The position numbers were made by a program, and so were the translations under genes. Below the pieces are notes generated by a model, which was given only the letters and a program-made list of their open reading frames with translations, was not told the DNA's origin and did no database searches. From Ettlia oleoabundans (Eukaryota > Chlorophyta > Chlorophyceae > Chlamydomonadales), in contig JAAMXP010002972.1 in the NCBI GenBank assembly GCA_019693395.1, positions 1 through 64,000 of the forward strand: a stretch of 64,000 nucleotides of DNA, read 5' to 3'. Shown in pieces: positions 53,401 to 63,184 of this stretch (position 1 is the first letter of the stretch; the number at the start of each line of letters is the position of its first letter).

Positions 53401-53668
53401 GATTTACACCTGGACCAGGGCTTGCTGCTGCAGGTCCTCTCCCACCTCCTCTGCCTGTACCACGTCCGTCACTTCTGCCCGCCCTGCCGCCACCCCCCAA
53501 CCTGCTGCCAAGGTGGTGCCCTCCGCCATTGCTGTAGCCTTGGCCTCCACCACTTTTACCTGTGTGCTGCCCACTGCCTCGGCCATGCACAGCAGACTGT
53601 GCACCTCTGCCAACCTTCCAGCTGCCCTCGCCACTGCGGCCATCGCGGCCTATGCCGCGCCCTGCCAT
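41492..53668 (-). CDS. ZNFX1-type SF1 RNA helicase with NFX1 and RZ zinc fingers
   Basis: ZNFX1 is an RNA helicase; in animals it works in antiviral RNA sensing and, in C. elegans, in small-RNA inheritance in germ granules. From the 5' end: an Arg/Gly-rich N-terminus (53410-53668), a helical armadillo-like region (exons 53216-53364, 52835-53047 and others), [19 protein letters not shown], then the helicase. Helicase motifs are [20 protein letters not shown] (Walker A, ~50560-50610), [79 protein letters not shown] and [20 protein letters not shown] cysteine/histidine-rich NFX1 finger block follows (~43890-45780; for example [19 protein letters not shown]). The C-terminus has an RZ-type finger ([20 protein letters not shown] ... 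[10 protein letters not shown]). All key helicase residues look intact. An in-frame TAA at about 53371 requires either a 45-nt intron (53365-53409) or a start at ATG 53347. I did not fix every exon border. Confidence 0.9.
51609..51699 (-). repeat. C-rich simple repeat, G-rich in the transcript, inside a ZNFX1 intron
   Basis: The plus strand is a run of CCCACC/CCCCA units. On the coding (minus) strand it begins about 10 nt after a GTATGT donor at 51703 and contains several GGGTGGG tracts, so it can form a G-quadruplex in the pre-mRNA. Confidence 0.8.
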
Positions 53669-54852
53669 GCTTACACTTGACTTAGCACTGTTCCACGGTT
53701 GCACGGGTACACGCGATGTTATGCTGATCGGCCAGAAGAGCCTGTCAATTGGGAGAGTGAGAGGCACACAGTGGGTGGCCTCTCAACTCGAAATCGAGCT
53801 TGTGAAACAGCAATTTCAGCCGTTCGAACATGGGTGCACTCAGTACTCACATAACAATCTGTCCACACTAACCGTGCTGCCCGTGTTGCAGTACGGTGGT
53901 GCACGTACAGCTGGCGCCTCCCAACCTTCCTTCTTTCTCCAATTGTTATTTATGGTCGTCGCTGCCACGTGCAACCTTTCCTGCTGGGGATCACGTGTAG
54001 CCCCAGCAGGTTGCCCGCCGGTCTTCCCGACTCCTGCTGACGGTCCTTGTTCACGAGGACATGCCGAGAAACCGCACAAGAACCGGTAAACGAGTTTTAA
54101 CGGCCTTTCAACAGTCTTGCGGTGGCATATCTTCGCTATGCCTGCACCACCTGCCATGGTGTCGTGGCCTACATGTGTGACCAGCTCCTGACCACCTCCT
54201 GTCCAACTCCGCCGCTGATGGTCCATAGTGACGAACAGAGCACAGTTGAATGCGTGTGCATTACACGTCAAGGTCACCGTCGCCAGTAGATTCATTGCCT
54301 CATCAACTATGATGAGCGACTTGCACACGAGTGCTGTGGTTGGCTGCTGCCCAAATCACCGCTGCGCATTGGGTAGGAACAGCATCGTGATTGTTCAAAC
54401 GAAAGTTTGGGGCACACTCATTAGAGCTAGACACTTCTCTTTGGAGCCCGTCGATTAATGAACCAAAACTCGGCTGTCCGCTCTGAAACCAACGGTCAAT
54501 ACAACGTAGATCCCAGCTTCGGATCTAGCTGGTGCTTGGGTTGTAAACAGCCTTCCACAAAAACTTGATGATAAGTGCTTGGCGTATGCTGCCGTCGAGT
54601 GTCGACATCAGCTTGCCTGCCTATTAAAGGCAGCGCCGCCCAACTGGCACCCACGCTGTGGCATGCTGTGCCCAAACCACAACTCGAACACCCGTTGCAC
54701 ACGGGCACGTTTCACTGTTTGGGAGCCGTCGACTTCCTACATTCATCTGCGGCGAAATTAACTTCTCGTCCACACGACCGGTTTCAACTGGGGTGGCTGG
54801 GGCCCTCTCACTTAACCAAGCCCTGGCCGATGAAGTGCGGTTAAGCTTCACT
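53669..54852. promoter_or_regulatory. divergent intergenic/promoter region, about 1.2 kb
   Basis: It separates the starts of the ZNFX1 gene (-) and the TPR-DnaJ gene (+). It is less GC-rich than the genes. I found no convincing ORF, tRNA or repeat. Both promoters and 5' UTRs, possibly with UTR introns, must lie here. Confidence 0.4.
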
Positions 54853-57800
54853 ATGCAGCCGAAAGCTCTTCGTTCTAGTTGGAACGAGCCCGAGGCCGTG
54901 TTTGTCTTCCAGCAGGGCTCGCCTTCGCACAGCGACGCAGCTTCGGCGGAGCAGCCGCCAACGGCGGTCCACATTGCCCGGCAGACAAGCAGCCGGCCGG
55001 CGCTGCGGGTGCGCCGGCCTGGTAGTGCCGCCGCCACAGCTCCGGCTTCAGGCCCCACCGCCGCCGCAACGCCGCCGCAGGACCCGGTGCCGCAAGTGGC
55101 CCCACCAGCCGTAGAGCAACCTGTGCCTGTGCCCTTCATGTTTGGCACACCAGGTGAGCCGATCTCTGTTTCCTAGCGTGCCGTAGACCGCCATGGCTGC
55201 CGCCACCTGGCGCAACTGTTTGACTGGATCGCGCACTTCCCATCCTGCAGGTGCTGGCCCCAATGGCAGCGGGATGAAGGCCAGGCGTCCTAAGACACGC
55301 ACCCCAGCGAGCGCAGGTCCAGCACCCAGCCCTGCATTCACCACCAGCAGCGCCGCCAGTATGGCCTGGAGCCCCTACCCCGCCTCTTCATCAGCAGGTG
55401 CGCAGCACCCGCCTGTTAGGCTGGTTGTTTCGTTGGGAGCTACCTGATTCGGTTGCTTTGCTGGCGGCAACTAAGCTTTACAATCTGCGGCAAGCCGCGC
55501 TTCATTGCTTTTGTGCCCAGCCTGGTGCTGACTTGCTTCAACCCTCCAACTATTGGCCCCAGCTTTTGATTATTGGTGCCTCCCTGTTCGCAGAGGCTTC
55601 CACAGCATGGGGCCACGAGGTAACACTCGAAGTTCCTGGCACTGACACCCCCACTTCCGGCCCAGCACCGCCAGCTGCACAGCAGGCACCGGCGTCCAGC
55701 CCAGGGCCAGCGGCGGTAGCTGAAGACCTGCGTTCCCGACTCAACCTGAACGGCGCTTCTAGTAGCAGTAGAAGCGAAGAGGATAGCTTTACCGAGGCGC
55801 TGCGGCAGCAGCTGCATTTGGATCGTCAGGAGTCGGGCCCTGCGCCTTCAGCGCCACAGCCACCAGCAACTGCTGGCCCCAATCCTTCCCGCAGCTTCAG
55901 TTTCATGTTTGGCGCCGCGGCAGCAGCTGCGACGGCGGCGCTCAGCCCAAGCAAGGCCGGCAGGGCTGCGTTCCGCAAGAAATCGCCAAGGAAGTCCCCT
56001 AACAGCAGCCCTACAACCGTGCAGACGCCATCCACAGCTTCTCCAGTGCCAGCAGCTGCGGAACCCAGCCTGCAATCCACCTCCCGGCCAATGGGAGGCT
56101 CCCCCTTCCGTTCTGCTGACTCCCAGGCCACCACGGCAGCAGGCCCTGCGGCAATGAATGGAACTGCTGCTGCACCTGCAGCTGCAACCAGCTTGGCAGC
56201 AGCGGCACACCCCATTGAAGGCTTTGTGTTTGGTGCCAGTAGTGCCAGCCCTGCAAGTGCCAGCCCTGTGCAGCGGGCACGGCAGCGCCGCCACCAGCAC
56301 CGTTCCCCATCGCAGGCGTCTCCTGTGGCTGCTGCTCGAGGCGCATCAGCCTCCCAGACACCACCACCTGCTTCCCAGGCGACTGCAGCGCCGGCAGCCC
56401 GCGCTGCAGGCACAGCAGCAACTGGGCCAGAGCCTCTGCGCGAGAATCAGCCGCAGCAGCAGCCACAGGCACAGTCGTGGTTTGTGCGTGTGGGGGAGTT
56501 ATGCAAACAGATGGGTGGTGCAGCTGCCAGCTCCCACTTCGCAACTTCTGGCACGTCTGCTCGGCGCCCACGGCGCAAGGCAGTGCACTCGGCGCGCACC
56601 AGTCCCGGCAACAAGGCAGCCGCGGCAAAACAGGTGCAGAGCACAGTACCGCCAGCCGCCAGAACCACATCAGCGGTCCCGCCAGCCTCGCCTCCTCCCG
56701 CCACCGCTGGTCCGGCGAGCCCGGCCCGCACTGGGTCGGACTGGAATGCTGCCACCCAGGCGGCATACAGCAGCAGTGAAATGTATCGAAGCCAGGTGAG
56801 AGCTTTGCCCTCCTCACACATCCAGGCAAACATTGGCACTTCTTTTCCGCTGTGATGTAGTGTTGTTGCAACCATAGAGTCAGCTTGCCAATCTTGCCAC
56901 CCCTGCTTGGAAATTGCACCACCACCGCCATGCGAACTACAAACGCCAATGTGCCTGACATTTGCGCATTCATGATGCTGTCTCTTGCGCTGCAGGGCAA
57001 TGAGGCCTTCCGAGATGGCGAGTATGACGCTGCTTATGATCTGTACACTAAGGTGAGAGGGCTGCTTGTAGCGTGAAGGAAGCTGGTCAGCAAGCATTAT
57101 GAACCGGCCAGCTGACACTAATAGCGTGCTTCTGGCAACTAGCATTAAGCTGTTATATTTATCATGTTGATGACAGTTTTTATTGCCTGGACGTCCTCTG
57201 GCGCAGGCGCTGCACTCGCTCTGGCCCCACCCACCACTGCACCAGCGCCTTGCGCTGCTGCTGTCCAACCGCGCAGCAGCCCTGTTGTCTCAGGGCAAGC
57301 CATTGAGGTACGGATGACCGTCCCTCCGTCACCATTAACTGCTTCAGCCAGCTGTTTGAGCAGTGCCTGCAAATCTGCCACCATTCCTTCCACCCAGGAA
57401 ATCATCCCCGTCTTTGCTAACACCTGCTGGCTGTAACCTCACCACCGCCCCTTTTCACTTGCCAGGCTCTTTACCTTCCTCCCTTTGTGCCTTGCAGCGC
57501 GCTGGCTGACTGCCAAATGGGGCTCAAGTACGACCCTGGGCTGATGCGCTGTGCACTGCGTGTGGGCACGTGTCATGCACGCATGGGTGATTTTGACGAG
57601 GCATTCGCCTGTGTGGCACCGCTGCGTGCGGCGGCAGCAGGTGGGGCAACCGTGAACGTTTGGTGGCTCGGCGTGCTATTTTCATGCTCGCATGCAAGCT
57701 TGCAACTTTGGCTCTGCTTGAAGCACGCACTGCCGGTGACTGTCTTGTGGTGGAAGTGGCTTCTTCCTCTGGTATGCCCCGCCCAAGTAACCAACAACTT

Positions 57801-60800
57801 AACTGCTCTGTTTTTGGTCCATTGCAGGCGATGAGGAGAAGATGGCCGACTGGGCAGCAAAGTACAAGGACCTGCAGGAGCAGGAGCGCCAGGTGGGGCC
57901 AAAATATGCGTCAGAAGAGCATTGTGCGTCACCCACTGGCCTGGCAGTACAGCAAACATTGGTCATACTGTATGCTTTGTTGCAGTAATCTCTTTCTCAT
58001 TCAGTCATGCGCTGGCCGTGTTGTTTAGCTTGCAGTAGCACACCTGTCATTCCAAAGGCACAGTTCTTGACACCTCATGTTGTCCTCGCACAATGCCTGC
58101 CGGCTTTCTTCCTCGCAGATGTATGGTGCGCTGCGCTCTATTGGGCACAGCATTCCGGCTCCCCAGCGCGACCCCGACACTGGCGTCCGGCTGGAGCGCA
58201 GTGCCAGCACTGGTGGTGGCATCTCGCGTGCAAGCAGCAGCACGGCGCCTGCCACTGCTGAAGAATTGTGGGAGGCGCTCAAGAAGGTGCTGCGTGCATA
58301 CATGCCTACATACCTTTTGGTTGGCAGCAGATAATAGTTACCAGTGGCATTTGATGGCAGACCTACTCGAGCCAATAGCACCCTGTTTGCCCCCTTCCTG
58401 CTGCGACTTCACCTCCTTGACATGCAGGTGGACGACGTTGCGCCGCATGTGCCGCACGCGGAGCTCCTGCTGGCGGCCAAAGCAGAGGGCTTGCTGCGGC
58501 TGGGCAGGTATCGCTGTAGCCACGTGTGCTGTAGTGCAAAGCTGAAGTGCCACAGAGTTGTCAGCTATCTTAGTTGTCAGATTTTGTTCGCCACGCAAGT
58601 TGTTCGTACTATCCTGATCACGGAAGGAATGCGTCTGGTGTCCATTTTCATCCTTACCACACACTTGTTCTCTTCGGGTGGCAGGTTGGAAAAGGCACGG
58701 GACTTTTGTGAGCAGCCGGTCCACCTGGATGAGGGTCCCCACTTGGACCAGCAGAAGAACGCACCCTGGAGGCTGTGGGTGCAGGCTCAGTGCTCGTGGC
58801 AGGAGGGAGATACCAGCGGCAGCTTGAAGCAGGAACTGCGTAGCCTATTGGCAGTGCTCCTGAAGCAGGAACAGGACCAGGGTGCAGCAGGTGGCTCATC
58901 TGATGCTGCGGCTGCAGGCCAAGCGGCAGCCACCAGCGCTTTCTTCCCTTCTAGCAGCGAGCCTGCCGCCACTGCGGGGCCTTGCAGCAAGCAGGAGCAG
59001 CGGCGGCGAGAGCAGCTGGCGCAGCTGGTCGGGCTTCCTAGCAGTGCCGATGTCAATTCATTGCTGAAGAGCTTGGAAAAGGCGGACAAGCTGCGCCTGG
59101 CTGGGAACACCGCCATAAAGGCGGGCAAAGCGGCTGAAGCGGTACAGAAGTACACTGAGGCGCTTGCTGGTGAGGAATGGGGCGCGGCTATATTCCAACC
59201 ATGGGATTGCAGCAATGAGTGCTTCCTGTTGTTCATACATTATTTAGTTGATTTGAGCTGCCTCGGCCAACTTTTGTGCCACCCGCATTTGTTTTGCAGT
59301 TGGCAGCCTGTCTCCCACCATAGCTGCCGTGCTGCTTTCCAACCGCGCCGCCGCGCACCAGCACTTGAAGCACCGTGCGCAGGTGCGTCCCAAACTGCGT
59401 CGTTTGCGTTTACTGCTATGCTCCAGAAACTGAACAACATGCAACTGCCAGGCTTGTGTATTGTAATCTGCAACCTGGACTTGTGCCCATCATGCACTGA
59501 AAGACCCAAACTCCAGAAGCACACATGGCCTCTGCCAATCTGCGTGTCTCGCCACATCCCATCACGTTGCGCCTGCAGGCCGTGGCAGACTGCTGCCGCG
59601 CCGTTGCGCTCAACCCGCATTATGCAAAGGCCAACTCACGCCTGGCCACGCTGCTGGCTGAGCTGGGGTACTATAGCGATGCCGTAGATGCGCTGGAGGC
59701 GGCTGTCACAGCCAAGGGGGTGAGACCTGCCATCGTACTGCACACCCACCACGCCGGGCAGCAAGGATTCCTTTTGAGCAGTGAAACAGTCTCCTGGGAT
59801 TCCGTTGGTTTTCCATGCAAAGCAGCTTAGGGAGGAAACTGCTATGTAGCTTCTGTGTGTTTGCTGGCGGGGTCAACGGTGAAGGGCTTGTGCAGCAATA
59901 GTTGCATGTCGTTTCCCTTGTTGTAATTGGTCTGTCCTCCCTGCTTTGCCTGCAGGTGTCGAGCAGTGACAAGCGCGAGTACCAGCAGCGCCTGACCACT
60001 GAAAAGGCGGCGGCTCGGCGCATGACTCAGCGGGGTGGCCTCGGCTCTCAGCTCGCCATCGACCACTACAAGCTGTTGGGCCTGGAACGTAGCGTCACAA
60101 ACGAGGATGTGAGCACATGCTGCTGTCATGTTGGACAACACCTTAGATTTGCCTCTGTTTCTGCTGTTGCTCTTACGGTGCGGTGCCTGATGGGCTGCAC
60201 ATGCACGGCACACCACAAGCAGTATGTCGCTCATTCCTTGCATGCTGTCGTCCTCATCAGCGGATCGGCTGGTCTCAAGCAACAGCTACTTGGTCTGACA
60301 AGTGTCATGCTGCGCGCCTGCACAACCGTTTGCTTGTTGCTGCAGGTGCGGCGCGCCTACAAAAAGCTTGCCCTGCAGTTGCACCCTGACAAAGCGGCCA
60401 ATGCCTGCCGCGTCGCACAGCGCTGCTGCGGCTGCGGCTCGCTCGCCTTTGAGGCGGCGGAAGTGCCAAAGAGGCTGCAAGAGCGTGCTACCTGGCTCTT
60501 CAAGCTTTTGGGTGCGTACCTACGTTTAGTCCACCTGCCAGTGTACACCTTTCCCCTGTTGTGCTCTATGTGTATCAACCACCAGTCAACTATAAGTGAG
60601 CTGCTTTCCGCTGTGCCTCCTGTGTCTGCGTGGGTCATATTTTTTCCCCGACCTTATACGGACACGCCACCCGATTCGCACTATGCACTTTTTGCCGGGT
60701 GGTGCAGGTGAGGCCAGCGAGGTGCTGTGCGATGCGTCCAAGCGCCGCGACTTGGACCACAGCCTGGCCATGGCTGCCAGCGGGTCGAGCCGATCTTTTG

Positions 60801-61030
60801 GCGGGTTTGGCAACTACAGCTCCTACTATCAGGATGACGATGATGAGGCCGACACAAGCTACTTTGGAGGCATGTTTGGCAGGCGGTATGGCGGCTACGG
60901 CGGCTCCACACACGGCGGCTTTGGCAGCTATGCTTACAGTGGTGGCACTGGCTACGGCGGCGGCAGCAGCTACGGTGGCTATGGCTCACGGGCCTACGGT
61001 GGTGGCTATGGACGGCATTGGGGCTTCTGA
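54853..61030 (+). CDS. large TPR-DnaJ co-chaperone with FG-like motifs
   Basis: J-proteins stimulate Hsp70 ATPase, while TPR units bind Hsp70/Hsp90 tails; this architecture matches DNAJC7 and the large plant TPR-DnaJ proteins. Fifteen exons keep phase: 54853-55153, 55251-55397, 55594-56795, 56996-57052, 57207-57307, 57498-57640, 57828-57892, 58119-58286, 58428-58507, 58685-59169, 59300-59382, 59579-59719, 59956-60108, 60346-60511 and 60708-61030, giving 1204 residues. The first ~550 residues are disordered (Ala/Pro/Ser) and carry three spaced motifs, PFMFGTP, SFMFGAA and GFVFGAS. TPRs follow (GNEAFRDGEYDAAYDLYTK, LLLSNRAAALLSQGKPL, LRLAGNTAIKAGKAAEAVQK, VALNPHYAKANSRLATLLAE). The J domain is near the C-terminus (DHYKLLGLERSVTNEDVRRA, LQLHPDKA) with an intact HPD and an unusual insert after it. 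A Gly/Tyr-rich tail ends RHWGF. Localisation is not clear. Confidence 0.93.
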
Positions 61031-61560
61031 GCTGGAAGGGGCACTGAACATGTGCACAGTTGCTGGTGGAATGGTGTAGTATAGGCTAGGGTAGTGGTGA
61101 AGGCTTGCGATAGAGCCACCTATATGTTATACAACAGGCAGGCATAGCTTCTCCTTGCTATGCTTCTTCTCGTCATGTCACCCTTCTGCTCATATGTATC
61201 CTGCTTTCCTCTCTGTTCTCATTTGAGCTCTAAATTGATTGAATCAACCTGCTTGGTTTGCAACCCATGAGAAACAATCTTTCTTTTCTACAGACAGCAG
61301 CAGGACGCTGGGTGGGAGTGATGGATTGGTGGCGGAAGATTGATTGAGGGTTGCCCTCGTTGAAAGCTCACGGCCAGGCGGCTATGTCCAGGGGGGGCCA
61401 CCCACCTGGCAGCATGAAAGTGGCCATTTGCACCAGGGATGTCAGCACCTCATATTTTTGTTTTGTCAGTATTTGGGCATCTTGCACCTGACCCTTTGAG
61501 ACCCTCTAAAAGGTGACCCATGGTAAAATCAGCAAAAGTGCTGAAATTATACCCCCCTAA

Positions 61561-61593
61561 TGACACTGACTATGGGACAGGGTGTCAGTGTCA
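61561..61593. repeat. perfect 10-bp hairpin
   Basis: TGACACTGAC (61561-61570) is repeated inverted as GTCAGTGTCA (61584-61593), with a 13-nt loop. Confidence 0.85.
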
Positions 61594-61921
61594 CCCCAAC
61601 CCCCTCAGAAGCTGTAGCCTGCGAGAATTTCGCTGCCAGTTTCTCCCATCTTATCCCTACCCTCGGTGCAAGGTGCCCAAGGTCTTAAAGTCCTAGAAAA
61701 GAACATACAGCAATAATTGCACACCCCTTGCCATTGGGTGAGACCCCCCTGCCTGCACTGCCACGTAACTCCAGGCTGGACTTGAAAAAAAGCTCTCCGT
61801 TACCCCCGGAGTTGCCCGCTAGGCCCCAAAGGTATCCTTACAGTACCAAGAAGAGGTTGCAGCACCTTTATGGTGCCATGGGCTGCAGACTGCACATGTG
61901 AGACATGGCTTGACACACGTA

Positions 61922-61964
61922 GTGACCCAGTGGGCCCCTAGAGGGACTATAACGCCTGGGTCAC
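61922..61964. repeat. 9-bp inverted repeat
   Basis: GTGACCCAG (61922-61930) pairs with CTGGGTCAC (61956-61964) across a 25-nt spacer. Confidence 0.75.
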
Positions 61965-62678
61965 GCTTTTGAGTTGTTTAGCAACAGTCCGCAGACCATT
62001 GCTCGTCGCCAGTCCGCCGTCCCAAGCCGCTGCCGCCACCACCGCCGTTGGCGCTGCTGCCAGCAACTGCCAGCATGAGAGGTCCTTGGCGATACTGTCT
62101 TGGGTACATACTAAGATCTCTCATAGCAGCAAGAGCAGCATTTCGGGCACAGAGCAACGTGCGGGCAAAACCCCAGATGGCGCCAGCGCAGCGGGCGGCG
62201 CTTGGCGGCGCCCTCGTCAGGAGCCGCCTATCTGTGTCGGCCGGCGGCCGCAGGCTGGCCGACACCTGACAAAGACGTTAAACGCAAATTGGCGGAGTAA
62301 CAGCGGCCGGCAGGCCTGGTTTAAGCCGCTTGATATCGCAACCGCGACGTCCGCGGATTACTGCCTGCTGTAGAGGAACTGAAAACTACGAAGTATATGC
62401 AGAGACACATTAAAGCGGTTTGGGTAGAAACACGAGCCCCTGCCACATTTGGCCGCTGGGGTGGGTGGCCCCCCATGGACATAGCCAGGCATGCTGCAAC
62501 GTTGGGGATCATGGGAGGAACGTGCATCTTCATACGTGCAGCAGCCTGCTGCAAGACCTGGCTGTTACCCAGGCATAATGCCAGGAGTCGAGGGGGGCAG
62601 CAGCAGGAACAGCACCCCCTCTGTTTGACATGCAGGCTCTGCTGCCATGCGCCACCTAGCGTTGTGCAGTTCGGGTCT

Positions 62679-62787
62679 CTCTTCTCCATCTGCCCACAGC
62701 AGAGCCAGAACATGACCTTGGCATCATGGTTAGTGCTCTTCTCCATCTGCCCACAGCAGAGCCAGCACACGGCCTTGACATCATGGT
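62679..62787. repeat. two direct copies of a 52-bp unit
   Basis: CTCTTCTCCATCTGCCCACA begins at 62679 and again at 62736. The units match over 52 bp with a few substitutions and are separated by 5 bp. Confidence 0.9.
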
Positions 62788-63184
62788 CTCAGCCAGATAG
62801 AGCCATTGCTTTTCTTCGATGCACTGGTTGAATTGGAACGCACATTGACTAGTCAATGCGCCAAGCTGTAGTCGCGTCTTTCCCGGCTTCGCACGGTGCT
62901 TGATGTTGATGTCCTTTTTGTGCAACTTCTTGGCTCTTCAACCTTCTTTCCACGGTCTTCAAGCTTGAACAATGCTTTGGCAGGCCTTGTTGCTCGTCCT
63001 ACGCCTTGTTTGCCATTGAATGACCCTGCTCCACCCCGGCGATGCATACCGATGTGGCGACACATCAGCGGCGGCAGTACCCAACATCCATGACCAACCT
63101 ACAGCTGTAGTAAAAGGGCAAAGACGCTTCCAGAACTTGTAGAGCCAATCTGCAAGGCGCCATTAGAGATTTCACTTGTAGCAG

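Larger units (their letters stand above)
61031..63184. other. apparently non-coding 2.1-kb region with repeats
   Basis: The first part is the TPR-DnaJ 3' UTR. From about 61330 the sequence is lower in GC and has no exon with family features on either strand. It contains two inverted repeats and a tandem duplication, listed separately. Short open frames (minus 61978-62265, plus 61969-62373) are unsupported. Confidence 0.4.

Noticed and set aside
53815..53835. GTTCGAAC resembling a tRNA T-loop
   Set aside because: No flanking T-stem, acceptor stem or anticodon arm can be drawn around it.
55826..57268. Long minus-strand open frames opposite the TPR-DnaJ gene
   Set aside because: They are antisense to the in-phase plus-strand exons of the TPR-DnaJ gene. 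GC-rich codon bias keeps the reverse frame open.
61978..62265. 95-codon minus-strand ORF (MSASLRPPADTDRRLLTRAP...)
   Set aside because: It has Arg-rich, mitochondrial-signal-like composition but no homology I recognise, no splice support and no poly(A) signal. I treat it as chance.
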